Source of the DNA: Symmetrospora coprosmae
Lineage: Eukaryota > Basidiomycota > Cystobasidiomycetes > Symmetrosporaceae
Length of the DNA stretch: 64,000 nt
Assembly: GCA_008802785.1 (NCBI GenBank)
Contig: VUYT01000021.1
Span: 124,001-188,000, forward strand
Direction of reading: 5' to 3'
Under the pieces are notes generated by a model, which was not told where the DNA came from, did not search any database, and saw only the letters and a list, made by a program, of their open reading frames with translations. The translations under genes and the position numbers were made by a program. This document shows, in pieces, positions 1 to 11,679 of this stretch. Positions within the stretch are counted from its first letter, which is position 1, and every line of letters starts with the position of its first letter.

Positions 1-440
1 TTCGTAACTGCGAACTACCAGGGGTTCAAGCGACAGTCAGCCGCTGCCATCTGGTGAGACGAAGGATACACGAGTTGACTCACTGATGTAATCCTCGTCG
101 AGCTCTTCGTACATGTCGTGCAGCCGCGCGAGGAGCTTGAGATAGGCGGAGCGGTTAGAGATTGCCGTCTTGTTGACGATCTTCATGGCCGCCTGCTTGT
201 TGAGCTTGAGCGACATGACGCGCTCGACTCCTGCGAGAGGTGAGCATGCGATGCGTCAGCTGTGTCGTGGGAGCTGCTCGCACCAGCGGCTGGTCCATCG
301 AAACGGTCCTCACTCGAGTAGCCGCCGGTGCCGAGGATGTCGGTGTGGTGGTCGCTGAACAAGCGGCAAGGACGCCCGGATTCAGCACGAAAGGACAAAT
401 CCGCATGTATTCCGTGCGCTCGCAGCTCACGAGAAGACAT
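1..440 (-). CDS. Protein kinase, N-lobe fragment (runs off left edge)
   Basis: Partial gene on the minus strand. Exon 1 (about 440 down to 314) ends in a glycine-rich loop, ILGTGGYS. Intron 313-231 (GTGAGG...CTGAC...CAG) joins it to exon 2 (230-84), giving LGTGGYSRVERV followed by AAMKIVNK. This is the GxGxxxxV loop plus the beta-3 lysine of a Ser/Thr kinase. A second intron (83-8) leads to an exon whose first 7 nt are at the window edge, so the catalytic loop is not visible. After the lysine there is a segment NRSAYLKLLARLHDMYEELD before any helix-C glutamate can be placed. The start at 440 (MSSRELRAHG) is the first ATG in frame, but an AG just upstream could be an acceptor, so the 5' end is uncertain. 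Family within the kinome is not assigned. Confidence 0.68.
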
Positions 441-1117
441 ATTCTGCGAAAGCGGGGGCGCGCAGGGGATTTGTGTCAGTGACGAGCTCCCTCCATCCCG
501 ATCGACCGACCGAGCAAGCTGAAGCCCCTCGGAGGCGCACCTCGTTTAATCTTGTGCGACGAGGGCTGCCCGCGGATGGCGTCGGATATGCCACTGAATG
601 GACGCTGTACGGGCTTGAAGATGGTCATTGTGTGCTGTTCCTCTGTGCTGAGATCGAGATGTCGATGGGCAGGAGGAGGAGGAGCTGCCGCCTCCAATGG
701 GCCGGCACGTGAGCGCGGCGACCACCGACGAAGAAGCTGCATTGCCGGAGGGGGAGGAGAGAAAGGGTAGCTCAGGCGAAACGAGGGAAACTGCTATGGC
801 CCATCGCAGAGCAGAGGGAAGCGTGCATCCGATGCCCGAGATCAATTGCAGGGCGCCTGCGGGTATCCCTCGGACTCGGCGACGTAGCGGCGACCCGGCG
901 TGGCGCTCGGCGAGGACGAGGCTTCGGAAGAGAGCAGAGCAGAGAGGTGGAGGACAGTCAGACAGATACTCTTGAGATGGTCTGTCGTACGCATTACGTT
1001 GCATATAGCTCGGTCCGCCTCTAAACGGCCAAGCTACAGTGGAACTAGTCTACAGGAGGAGCTGAGCCAACATGGACTACCAGTGGGACATACTTGATCA
1101 GCTATGCACTGCGAGCA
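441..1117. other. Intergenic: 3' side of transporter gene and 5' side of kinase gene
   Basis: No gene supported here. A minus-strand frame is open from about 1004 to 546, but its product is Ser/Arg/Pro-rich without a recognisable motif and it has no splice partners. Both flanking genes are on the minus strand, so this stretch should hold the transporter 3' UTR and the kinase promoter and 5' UTR. Confidence 0.5.
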
Positions 1118-3382
1118 CTACCGCACAATACCCCATCCCTTGGCCTTTGCTTTTGACGTCCCGGCCATGGCATCGTCGCTGTCGGAACCCGTACCGAGCA
1201 GCGCATCCTCCCTGCTACTTGGGAGCAGGATCGAGCCTCTCCGCTCGACCTTGACGCGCTTCTTCTCGCCCCGCTCGACATCCTTCTTTGCCTGGTTGTA
1301 CATCCACAGCCCAAGCGCCGTCATGCTGATCCCGACCGCTTGAACGGGATACACCGTCTGGCCGAACCAGACAATGGCCATGCAGATGACGGCAATGCGC
1401 TTGATGAGCGACGCAATGCTGTACGTCACGGGCGACGTGAGCGAGAGTATCGAGAAGGCGAGCAGATTCTGCCCAAAATGCACAGATCCGTTGATGGTGA
1501 AGTAGAAGAACAGGGCGGAGAGGGACGAGCTCCGCGCGTGTGTCGGGTTCGGGTCGAGCAGGACGGCATAGGCATCGTAGTAGAACCAGAGTGGGATCAT
1601 GCCCAGGAAGGCAATACCCGAGCTGTACAGCAGCAGGTGCAGCTTGTCGAGCTTGCGCTCCCCGCTGTCCCCGCCGCCCGCTGCGCCGTGGTGTCCGCCG
1701 TCGTGTCCACCCTCCTGAGGCAGCAGCTTCTTTGAGAAGATGTTCTGCGAGACGAAGATGACAGTGCTCCCGAGCGCGCAGATGAGGCCCGCAGCGTTGG
1801 CTCGAAGGTCGAATGAGCATGCGAGCATGACCCCCAAGGTGAGCGGGAGCAAGGAGATGTACGTGCTATTCGAGTAGCGGACTCGGAAGAGCAGACCGTA
1901 CGACATGACGGTGAAGAGGGGAGAGAGGGCCTGATCGTGCACGAGCGAGTCAGCCGACAATGCCCGATGCCCAATTGTAGGAGACGCCGGACCCACCTTG
2001 ATGGTATGCACAGTCGAGACGGGAATCCTGGCTGTCGCCATTGACGAGAAGATGTGTCCAGCAATCTGGAACACGCTCATGACGACTGTCCCTTCGAGGT
2101 GTTTCCGCGTGGGCCGCTTAATGCCCCATCCTCCCGCGCTGTAGAGCTGCGCGACGCTCATGCTCCTTCCGTGGCCGTGGCCGTGCCCCGATGTTGACGT
2201 TGCCGAATGCCGCTGCCATTGCGCGAGCTTGCTCCTCCCGACGCAAAAGATGATGCACCATCCCGCGACGAAGCCAAACTGGACGAACGTCAATGTAACG
2301 GGGTAGCGGAAGTGGTTGAGGATGGTCTTGCCCGTGTTGTTTGACACGGCCGAGGACGTGTACCAGAGCGTGCAGTAGGCAACAAAGCGCACGGTCGAGA
2401 TGGATGGAACGACATGCTGCGCTATCGACTTGCGCCGGGCGTGCGCGTGCGAGCGCGGATGCGAGTCCGACAGGCCTGCGCTGGACGATGGCAGGACGGG
2501 CGAGCTCGAGTGCGGCAGCGCAAAGGCTGTCGTCTTTGTCATTGGCTCGTTGGCGCGGTTGTACAGCGAGCTTGCGAAGGGCACGCCTGCTGCAGAGGCC
2601 GAGGCGGATGAGGCTGGTGTCGGGGGCATGCCGCCCGACGAGTGCTGCTGGTGAGGGTCCGCATAGTGGGACTGATAAGGCTGCCCATAGCCGTAGCCGG
2701 TGTCGATGTGCGGGTAGCCGCCAGCATTGGCGTACCCATTGCCATTCATTGGACCCGTGTAGCCGTGTACATCGCCTTTGGCGCCGCTTCCCGCCCCTTC
2801 TCCAGTTGCAGCTCCGCCCGCCTGGCCGCTGTTCTTGAGGTGGGACTGCAGCTGGAGGTGCGGGCTTCGTGGCCCACTAGCATGCGCACTGTTGCTTCTG
2901 CCGCTTCCATTGACCATCTCCCTCTCTCGCGACCCGCTCTTGGACAGCGGCAGGGATCCTTTCCTGTTGTTCGAGCTCGAGCCCGAGCTTGACGCCATGG
3001 CGGTGGCCGTCACGGTTGCCGTGGCCATGGAGGCTGGCAGATCGTTCCAGTGCTGGGTGGGCGCACCTCCTGCTGTGCTTCTGAACCTCGCAGTCCCGCC
3101 GTTGCTATTGCTGCTGCTGCTCTGCAAAAGCGGCGGCTGGCTCGGCTCGCGCTGGGCGACGAGCTCGGGGGACGCCGAAGCGGACGGCGAGGAAGCGCGC
3201 GACTTTGGCGGGGATGGAGGGAGGAACGCTGGGACGTAGTAGGCGCCCGCAGCTGGTGCAGCTCCCTTCTGCTGAGCTGTTGCGACAGAGGGCGAGACTG
3301 CTCGGCGGGTGATAGTCGAGCTGCTCCCGCTGCCGCTGCTGGCACTGCTGCTCATGGGGCGCGCACACAACTGCGACCGCAC
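1118..3382 (-). CDS. Triose-phosphate/nucleotide-sugar transporter family (TPT, SLY41-like)
   Basis: Membrane transporter of the drug/metabolite superfamily, TPT branch, which exchanges phosphorylated sugars or nucleotide sugars across Golgi/ER membranes. The C-terminal half carries the family pattern: YTSSAVSNNTGKTILNHF in the first helix, then VSTVHTIK joined to ALSPLFTVMSY, and the last helices VTYSIASLIKRIAVI and FGQTVYPVQAVGI. About 10 hydrophobic segments can be traced. The first ~320 residues are a Ser/Gly-rich, low-complexity cytosolic extension. One intron at 1996-1931 (66 nt, GTGGGT...CTGAC...CAG) has no stop and keeps frame, so the gene also reads as one uninterrupted frame. Start is 3382 or the in-frame ATG at 3355 (MSSSASSGSG). 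Substrate cannot be told from sequence. Confidence 0.88.
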   Translation of the reverse strand: MRSQLCARPMSSSASSGSGSSSTITRRAVSPSVATAQQKGAAPAAGAYYVPAFLPPSPPKSRASSPSASASPELVAQREPSQPPLLQSSSSNSNGGTARFRSTAGGAPTQHWNDLPASMATATVTATAMASSSGSSSNNRKGSLPLSKSGSREREMVNGSGRSNSAHASGPRSPHLQLQSHLKNSGQAGGAATGEGAGSGAKGDVHGYTGPMNGNGYANAGGYPHIDTGYGYGQPYQSHYADPHQQHSSGGMPPTPASSASASAAGVPFASSLYNRANEPMTKTTAFALPHSSSPVLPSSSAGLSDSHPRSHAHARRKSIAQHVVPSISTVRFVAYCTLWYTSSAVSNNTGKTILNHFRYPVTLTFVQFGFVAGWCIIFCVGRSKLAQWQRHSATSTSGHGHGHGRSMSVAQLYSAGGWGIKRPTRKHLEGTVVMSVFQIAGHIFSSMATARIPVSTVHTIKVGPASPTIGHRALSADSLVHDQALSPLFTVMSYGLLFRVRYSNSTYISLLPLTLGVMLACSFDLRANAAGLICALGSTVIFVSQNIFSKKLLPQEGGHDGGHHGAAGGGDSGERKLDKLHLLLYSSGIAFLGMIPLWFYYDAYAVLLDPNPTHARSSSLSALFFYFTINGSVHFGQNLLAFSILSLTSPVTYSIASLIKRIAVICMAIVWFGQTVYPVQAVGISMTALGLWMYNQAKKDVERGEKKRVKVERRGSILLPSSREDALLGTGSDSDDAMAGTSKAKAKGWGIVR

Positions 3383-4450
3383 TGGAGTCCGACTGATTTA
3401 AAGAGCGTGAGGGATGGTGTCTCTGTATGTGCGGTCTGATCTGAGATGTGCTGAGCTCTTTGGTACGTATGTGCAAGAGCTGAGAAGAGTTGGCCCGGCT
3501 GGCACACCACGCCCACGTTATGAAGCCGAGCCAGCCACGGAAAGGACGTCAATCAGGCCAGCGGAAAACAGCGCGTCTCGGGTTTGGCTCTGCTCTCTGC
3601 TCTGAGCACGTCTGCAGTCTCGATATCTAGACTACACTGCAGCACAAGCTGTGCAACTATACGCTATTTGGCGGACCGACCAGGGCTCGGCTCCGTGGCG
3701 CCAAAGGCGCCTGGGTCGCAGGCAAGGGCAGGCAGTTGGGGGGGAAGCTCGCGTCCGTCGCGAGCGCACGCAAGGAGACGGGACAATTCGCAGTGCACAG
3801 CATAGCGATACTTGGATTGTCTTCCTGTCCCACCCTTCGTGCTCGCGCTCGCTTGCGCTGTCAGCCTGGCCGGAACAGAAGCTGCGACGTCGACTGGCCG
3901 ACCTTGCAAGTCTGCACAGATACACCGAACAAGCGCGGCGCACCATGACATCCAGCACCTGCATCAGCAGCCAAAGAGAGTCGCTTTCGCTTTCTGCATC
4001 CACGCTGCGCAAGCTGCTGGCGCCAATGACTGTCCGTCGACCCAAACAGTGCGGAGCTTCGCGTGCGGAAACCTCCTGCTGCTGCCCCGGGAAGATCAGA
4101 GGAGATAAGTTACAGACAGGCGAGCGGCGAGCAACAGCGATGCGTCGACGGCCTGCTCTCGTCCTGCCGGATGAGTGGTCTTTATCGAAGGCATGCAAGC
4201 CCGTCCTTCCCGCATCCCGCTTTTAGATGCGCTGAGGGAAAGAGGGGTCCAGGCTCACGCGTGCACCGCAGTCGCAGTCACAGTCGCAGTCGCGCAGTCA
4301 CCGTCACGGGCTCACAGTCATACATTCCGGCAGCAGCACAGCAGCAGCTGAAGCAAAAGGAGGAAGCTGTTTGCAACTGCCTGTCTATTGCATCTGCATC
4401 AAGCTCGAGCTCTCCTCGTTTCCGCACATCTCGCGCGAAGAGGAAGCGCC
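3383..4450. other. Divergent intergenic region
   Basis: Lies between the minus-strand transporter and the plus-strand GT34 gene, so it should hold both promoters. Only short overlapping chance frames are present. A small imperfect CAGTCG/CACAGT repeat patch lies around 4269-4320. Confidence 0.5.
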
Positions 4451-5752
4451 ATGAAGCACGAGCACGTCAACATGAAGTACGAGCGTCTGCGCACGAGCAG
4501 GCCCATGTCGGCCTCCTCCTCCTCCTGCGGCAGCGAAGGCGACTACCACGGTGCACATCCATCCTCATCCGGACACAGCTCCCCCCTCCCTCTGTGCTTG
4601 CCCCGCCCGCGTTCCCTCGCGCGCATCGTCGCGTCGCTGGCCGCTGCGACCCTGGCTGTCGCTATATGCGGCCTCGTGTGGTGGCTCAACTCGACCTTGC
4701 GGAGCGAGCTCATCGCCGTGCAGTACACCGTGTGCGCAGCGCCACCATGGTACATGTTCACGCGGCGGCCTGCAGACGCGGAGCAGTACACACCCGCCGA
4801 GCTCGTCCATCCAGGGCGGAGACACGACGGCCCGGATGGTACCGCATCCCGTGTGGGCATGCTGCAGGTCTGCAACGTTCCCGTCAAGCGGTGGAGCCTG
4901 GACATTCTCCTCAGCAATCACCGCGAGTATGCGCAGAAGTGGGACCTGCCGTGGCGCGTAGAGTCCGGCATCCAGCGTGGCGCATGGTCGAAGATTGCAG
5001 CGTTGCGGCAATGGGTCGAGCGCGAACTGCAACTGGAGGAAGCGGAACGGCTGGAGTGGCTTCTGTGAGTTGCACCCATCTTTCCGTTCCGGGTGCGGAC
5101 GGGAAGCCATCTCCGCATGCCGATGCGCCGAGTGCTGACCAGAACCATCTGACGTGGCCATTCGCTCAGCATGACCGACGTCGACACCATGATGGCGAAT
5201 CCAACCGTCCCTGTCGATGCTCTGCTGCCGCCGCCGGGCAAGGCTGCGAATGCGAGCCTGATTGTAGCCAGTGAGTGCGGGCTGCGGCGGTTTTTCCGAC
5301 TTTGCGGACTCTGACAGCCAGTGCATATGCCTCCCGTAGAGGATAAGAACGGTCTCAACGCAGGCGTCTTTTTCGTGCGCGTCAGTGTTGAAAGCCTGGC
5401 GCTCCTGGACGACATCCTCTCGTACGAGCACGCCTTCCCGCCTCTGCACCTAGCAGAACAAGCGGCGCTGTGCCTGCTCGTCGACAAGTATTCGATGGAG
5501 TCGACGGGGCAGATTGTCTTCTATCCGCAAGGGTGGATTAACAGCTACGCCTCTGCCACGGCGCTCACCAGCGCGAATCGCGCATACATCCTCCACTGGC
5601 CCAGCCGGCATTTCAAGCGGACGGAGATGCTGCCGTGGCTGCGCAGCGTCAGGGACGGCACCCTGCGAGCAGAGAACGTGCAGGCCAATTGGGAGCTGGG
5701 CCGTGAGATCCTGCTGCACGAGATCGAGGAATTTTGGTTGCAGCGAGACTGA
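4451..5752 (+). CDS. GT34 galactosyl/mannosyltransferase (GMA12/MNN10 family), copy 1
   Basis: Golgi type II glycosyltransferase of family GT34, which adds galactose or mannose to N- or O-glycans. A single membrane anchor (IVASLAAATLAVAICGLVWWL) follows a short cytosolic tail, then a lumenal catalytic domain. Family signatures: NHREYAQKWDLPWR, GAWSKIAALR, the metal-binding DVD in TDVDTMMANP, DKNGLNAGVFFVR, and HLAEQAAL. Three exons: 4451-5064, 5170-5270 and 5340-5752; introns 5065-5169 (GTGAGT...CAG) and 5271-5339 (GTGAGT...TAG). Start chosen at 4451 (MKHEHVNMKY), which aligns with copy 2; an in-frame ATG at 4388 is possible. The next gene downstream is a close paralog in the same orientation. 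Confidence 0.9.
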
Positions 5753-6683
5753 AGGCGATGCGATCATCAGACTAGCCTCGAGATCCTGAATATGTCGTTG
5801 TGTCCATAGGATATCTATGAAATGCATGCGGACTATCTCTTGTTTGGGAGACATCGGCTCCGACGGGACGACATCCCAGTTGCGTCGCCCCGCTTGCTTC
5901 CCCTCGTACTGCACGAGCGAACCATGCATCAGTAGATCGCCCGGGTCGTCGCGCACCAAACAGCCTCACAGGTCGCAGTGTCCGCAGGTTCATGATGCTC
6001 TACCTCATTCATTCGGGCAACCGCGTCGCGAAGAACGGCCACGGCTCGCGTTCTGCCAACCGGCGTCATGTCATTGGTGCAAGGCTGAGGGTACAAAGAC
6101 GGAAGCGTCACGGGGAGAGTGTGGTCCTTCTCCCAATCATGCTCGGGTCTCCCTTGTTTGGACACACCTCCGCTCCATCCGACTTTAGTCCTTCCCGCAA
6201 CGTCAACGTCGATATCGATGCGGAGTCGCCAAGGTCAAGCCGAGTAGTACGGCCTCCTCGCAGAACGTGGCCGATATGTTCAGCGGCCTGTCACCGAGCG
6301 CCTCAATGCCGGACGGTGCTGCTATAACAGCGAACCTGGCTGCCCGGACGGGACGCCGAGCTGCATCACCCTCGTCTCGAGCTGACCGGGAAGGAGCTCT
6401 CGCCGGCCGTAAGATGCCTACGTCTGCAACCCTTCGCGTCTGCTCAATAGAATGTTGTGCTGCGCCTCTTCGCGGGATGCGTCGTCGAGGTCGCATGCGT
6501 CAAAGCCGCCACGGCGCCCATCGCATCTGCTCAGACGCCCAAACACGCACAAACAAGCTAGCGCGATGACAAGGAAGCGTGGCCAGTCAAAGGGATGCGG
6601 ACTTCTCAGACTCCGCTCGCTCCTGATCCGCCAAAGATGGCGCTCCTGTCGCTGTCCAACCGCAGCTGTGAGCTCGACAAGGC
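5753..6683. other. Intergenic between GT34 paralogs
   Basis: About 930 nt with only short overlapping frames on both strands and no recognised motif. It should contain the copy 1 terminator and copy 2 promoter. I see no remnant of a third GT34 copy. Confidence 0.5.
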
Positions 6684-7959
6684 ATGATGCGCATCCGCAC
6701 GGCGAGCGCGACAAAGTACGAGCGCGTCTCGGAGCACGCATCGCCCCCTAGCGACTGGGACGACTACTTTGGCCCGCACAGCACCCCGTATGCTGCCTCC
6801 GCCCCGGCTCCATATCTGCGCCGGCGGCGACCGCTCGTGCGCGTCTTTGCCTCGCTCAGCGCGACGGCACTGGCACTCGCGCTGTGCGGGCTCGTGTGGT
6901 GGCTCAACTCCTCGCTGCGCAGCGACCTAATTGCTGTGCAGTACACGGTGTGCGCAACTCCGCCATGGTACCTATTCACAAGGCGTGCGGCGGGGGTCGA
7001 GCTGTACACTCCCGCAGAGCTCGCTCATCCTGGGCGAAGACGGGGCACTTCAGAGGGCGCAGCATCGCGCGTGGGCATGCTGCAGGTGTGCAATGTTCCC
7101 GTCAAGCGCTGGAGCCTGGACATCCTCCTCAGGAACCACAGGCAGTACGCCGAAAAGTGGGACCTGCCGTGGCGCGTGGAGTCGGGCATACGCAGAGGGA
7201 CATGGTCCAAGATTGTGGCTCTCAGGGAGTGGATGTCCCGCGAGCTGGAGGTCGGAGAGGGCGGCCGCCTCGAATGGCTTTTGTGAGTGCATCCGGCGCT
7301 TCGCGTCGAGGGCGTCAAGGGCTGCGCCGGCAACACAGCTGACGGCCCTGACCTGTTTTGCGCATCCAGCATGAGCGATGTTGATACAATCATGGCTAAT
7401 CCGAGCACCGACATCAGCGCGCTTCTACCTCCCTCCGGCAAGGGAGCGGATGCCAGCTTCCTCATCTCGAGCACGTCTACCCGTCACTGAGAGGAGAGTG
7501 CTGCATCCTGGGCTGACTTTGATTCTACCGATACATCACCCTGCAGAGGACCACAATGGTCTTAATGCGGGCATCTTCTTTGTCCGCGTCAGCAGTGCGT
7601 CTCTGGCCTTTCTGGACGAAATCCTCAGCCACGAGCACGACTTCCCTCCGCTCCACTTTGCCGAGCAAGCAGCGCTCAGCCTCCTCATCAAGAAGTACTC
7701 GATGGAGAGCACGGGAGCCGTCGTCTACTACCCGCAGGAGTGGATCAACAGCTACGATTCGGGCGTGGCTTTGACTGAGGTGAATCGCGCTTTCGTGGTG
7801 CACTGGCCTGCTCGCGATTTCAAGCGGTACTCGATGCTGCCGTGGCTGAGGGACGTGCGGGATGGCAAGGTGCCGGATCAGAAGGAGGAGAGCGTAGCCC
7901 AGAGCAGCAGGGACGTCCTCTTGAAGGAAGTCGACGAATTCTGGGCCAGTCGGGATTAG
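6684..7959 (+). CDS. GT34 galactosyl/mannosyltransferase (GMA12/MNN10 family), copy 2
   Basis: Tandem paralog of the 4451-5752 gene with the same architecture: a tail of about 52 residues, a membrane anchor ending LCGLVWWLNSSLRS, and the GT34 catalytic domain (NHRQYAEKWDLPWR, GTWSKIVALR, DVD in SDVDTIMANP, HNGLNAGIFFVR, HFAEQAAL). Both introns sit at the same places as in copy 1. Intron 1 is 7283-7369 (GTGAGT...CAG). Intron 2 is read as 7471-7546, beginning GCACGT (a GC-AG intron), because this phase matches copy 1 exactly and gives K-D before HNGLNAG. A weak GT donor at 7482 also keeps frame and would add a few residues. The two proteins are most alike in the catalytic core and most different in the N-terminal tail. 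Substrate unknown. Confidence 0.9.
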
Positions 7960-8308
7960 GGTGGGTCGAAAGTCGAGGAGGCGCATCTGGGAGAGCCGAG
8001 CGCGTCTTTGCTGTGCATAGCATGGACTCTCTCTCATTCATGACTGTAACCAGCTGCGCATGCCTGTCTGGCAATAATGATGGATTGATGTCGCCACCTG
8101 TGCGTCAGCGGTCATGCCCCTCTGTGAAAGGGAAGGGGGAGCGCGTGCACGTCATCGAGGACAGAGGGCGGGGCAGGCAGGCAGGCGGCCAGACCGCAGC
8201 ACGACGACCGGGCTTCTCTCAACACCACCACATCCAGTCAATACGGCAATTCACTGCATACACGCACCTACGTACATCCACTAGGTATCACCCCCCAGTT
8301 CCACAAGC
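7960..8308. other. Intergenic between GT34 copy 2 and HAM1-like gene
   Basis: About 350 nt with no supported gene. The 3' part is C/A-rich, as in fungal 5' leaders, just before the ATG at 8309. Confidence 0.5.
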
Positions 8309-11256
8309 ATGCCCGCGAACGAGAGAACCCCGCTCCTGTCAGACGCGCAGAGCATGGCCCAGCAGGCCAAACCCGACCTGCTGCACATTGCAAAGATCCT
8401 CGGAGCGCTTCAGGTGGGTGCGATCCATCGTCTACTCTCTCATCTACGTGTGTGTGCGCTGATGCTCGTCCACCCGCTCTCTTCTTCTATGCTGTGCTTT
8501 GGCGAATGCGTGCCGCCCGCTTCTCCGATGACTCCCCACCTCCCGTTCCACTCACGTCACAGGCCGGCAAGCTCCCAACGCAGTCGCAGATTGACAGAGC
8601 CATCGATGCACTCACAAGCAAGCGGAGCATCCTCAGCCCGGACCGCCGAAAGGGCGAGGGCAAGCTGTCCGAGAACGGCCGCACCATCCTCGAGGATGTA
8701 AAGACCATCCTGCAGAAGCTGAAGACCTGGTCAGACAGCAAGAACAAGGGCGATGTTCTCCAGGAGCTCATCTACCACACGAAGCGGGGCAGCCTCGACG
8801 CCGACGGAGATGTCAACATTGGTGGGTGTGACCCTTCTTGTTACATCCTCGTTGCATCCTCGTGGTGCCCTCATGCTCACTCTCTTCGTATGCACCGGCA
8901 GACGTCAAGGCCCCTGCGTCATCCTCCGAGGTCAAGAAGGACGCCAACGACTTCACCGACACCATCCGCTCGCTCGCCCGCCTCGTATACGACCAGGTCA
9001 ACATCCTCAAGACCGAGGCCGTCGACGGCGCCACCCCGCTCGGCGGCGAGCTGATCCTGCTCCTGCGCGACCTGCTCGCCGACGCGGCAGAGGAGGTTTC
9101 GCACCTGGCCGACGAGGCTGCATCCGAGCTCCGTCCCAAGGAAGGTGAGGAGGGCAAGATCCCGTCAAAGGAGGACGTCAAGCAAAAGGGCAAGGAGGTC
9201 CAGGACAAGGCGCAGAAGGAGGGTGAGAAGGGCAAGGAGCGCCTCAACAAGGAGGCTGGACCCGTCCAGGACAAGGCACAGGAGGCGAAGGACAAGGCCA
9301 TCGACCGGCTCATCCAGGTGAGCGGCCCCGCTTGTATTGCGTCACATGCCCCAACTGACCCCTTATTCCCCTTACTCTGCAGGTCGCCAACCGGATCCAG
9401 AAGGACGACGCATACAAGAAGGCATTTGAGCAGCTCTTCTCGCTGGCTCGCAAGTACTACAAGAAGACGGGAGAGGCCATCGAGGCTACGGCCGAGTCGG
9501 CAAAGGTCGACGGCGACGTGTACGGCAATGAGCACACCAACAAGGCTGTCGATGCCTTCAAGCAGCTTCTTTCGAACTTTGCGAATGGTCGCCCCGCCGA
9601 CAACCTCGTCACCAAGGCAAAGAAGGTCTTTGAGGACATCAAGGTGGGCGCCCTGCTATCTGTGCCTTGCTGAGTCTAGGTAAACGGTACTGACCCTTCT
9701 CTGGCAACCCTACAGAACGACGAGCGACTCAGCAACTACATCGAGGATGTCGAGAAGTTTGTCCAGAAGCTGCTCGAGGACCCGGACTACGCCACGTCCA
9801 AGGCGCCCCGCCGCGATGCTGGCAAGCTGCACGACCGCGGACAGGAGCTGCTCAAGGACAACGCGCAGTGGAAGGAGGACACGTCTGCCTTCCTCAGCGA
9901 GGTCGACGAGTTCAAGAACGCCATCCGGGACGACCCGGAGGCGAAGGCAGTCAAGGACGCCTTCGAGAAGCTTGGCACCGACACCAAGAAGCTCGCAAAG
10001 GTCGGAGCGGGCATGTTCAAGGGACAGGCGGGCGCATTCTACAGGGACGCCGTCAACGTCGTCCTGCCGCGTGCTCTCAGCTTGATCAACGAGATCCCGA
10101 TCCCGAGGTGGGTGTTGGCTGCTGTCGGGGCATGCGGACCGGTCCGTGCGGTAGCTGATCTGCCCATCCCTATAGGACCGAGTTCAAGTCTAAGGACATC
10201 GAGTTTGTCATTGACAACTTCACCATCACCTCTGCCTCATTCATCCCGGACAACCTCCGCGTCACCAGCCACAGCGAGTTTGGCGCATCGCGCATCGGCA
10301 AGAGCGATGCCTCTGCCTCGCTCGAGGCTTCGACGCGCGTACGCTTCGATGGCCTCCGCTTCCAGGCCAAGGACGTCTCGTTCTGGGTGCGCCGCCCTGG
10401 CGCCGTCCTCTTCTCAGAGGAGAGCGGTCTCCTCGACCTCAACCTTACCGGCGAGGGTCTCTCCGGCGACCTGCAGCTCGCGCTCGCCGACGAAGAGGAG
10501 GACGACGAGACCTTCTTCAAGGTCGTCAAGTCCAACGTCTCGCTCAAGAACCTGTCGCTCAAAATCCACGACAACTACCACTACATCCTCACTTTCCTCT
10601 TCACCCCCATTCTCAACACTGCTCTCCGATCCGCGCTTTCGTCGGCGCTATCGGCCTACATTTCGGACTCGTTCGAGATGCTCGACTGGTACGTCCTTGC
10701 CGAGCACGTCCGGCATGTCAGCCGTTTACTGACCCCGCATTGACGGCTCCTCAGGCGCGCATTCGACCTCCGCCGACGAGTCAACCGCTACGAGACCCAG
10801 GGCTACACTGTCGGCCAGGCCTATGCCCGCGCTCTGTCCGAGCCATCGCCATCCGCCTCGACTGGCCCTTCGCCTTTCGCCGGCCTGCACAGCACCAGCA
10901 AGGGCTTCATCCGAGACGACCGCGGCCCGCACGACGCCCAGATTGCCATTGGTGGTGAACAGCTCTTCCCCGGCAAGAAGGGCCCCAAGTCGTCGCTCGA
11001 CCGCGCAGCCAAGAAGGCCAACCAGGCTGTTGACGGCGTCGCACGCGACCTCGACCTCGACGGCAAGAAGAAGAAGGTGCAGGCCAACGCACCTAACGTG
11101 TCTGGGCAGGACGTTCAAGGCGCAAAGAAGCAGGCCAACCAGTTCAGCAACCTCGTCAGGGATGAGTTCGATGATGCGCAGAACACGGCCGATGCGCAGA
11201 GGCGCGCCGAGGAGGATGACGAGGAGACTTGGAAGAGCGACGTCTTCAACCTCTGA
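8309..11256 (+). CDS. HAM1-like (former DUF4449) family protein
   Basis: Large fungal protein with the HAM1-like N- and C-terminal regions; the family is thought to resemble lipid-binding proteins, but its biochemical role is not settled. Seven exons: 8309-8413, 8563-8821, 8902-9317, 9383-9643, 9716-10107, 10176-10688, 10755-11256; all introns are GT-AG. The protein starts MPANERTPLLSD. It then has a mostly helical, Lys/Glu/Ala-rich region with LEA-like repeats of the type VQDKAQKEGEKGKERLNKEA (encoded near 9180-9300). The conserved core includes FEQLFSLARKYYKKTG, RALSLINEIPIPR and TEFKSKDIEFVIDNFTI. The C-terminal tail is acidic and ends TWKSDVFNL. There is no signal peptide or membrane segment. 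Family name is from recognition of the core. Confidence 0.83.
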
Positions 11257-11679
11257 GTGCGCTTTCGCGGCTCGGATTTACAGACCGCGGTGACGGCATC
11301 GACAGGGTGGCGCGCTGCTTCAAGTTAGACGCGGCCCGGACTCGTCACCTGCGCTGAAACAGAGACTCGATAAACAGACTCGACTGATATGGAGATTGAT
11401 GATGGACTGGCCCTACCTACCCCCCTGTATCCTAGCTCATGACCTGGATGAATCGAAATACGAGTAGCCTCCGCACCATCTGTTGCGCGACTGAACAAAG
11501 GGCACCGGCGGGCCTGCATCGCCTGCTGCAGACCTGCAAGACAGGCAGTGCCGTCCAGCGCAGGTAGCAGTTGGTGTGCAGGCCCAGACGCCCGCTCACT
11601 CTGCTTTGACTCGTTACAACCAATACCTTATCATCCGAACAAGCCCGTCCTGACCACTTCAAAAGACCTCGAGACGCTC

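Noticed and set aside
546-1004. 152-codon minus-strand open frame
   Set aside because: Begins without a convincing start context, low-complexity product, no splice partners; fits chance in GC-rich DNA.
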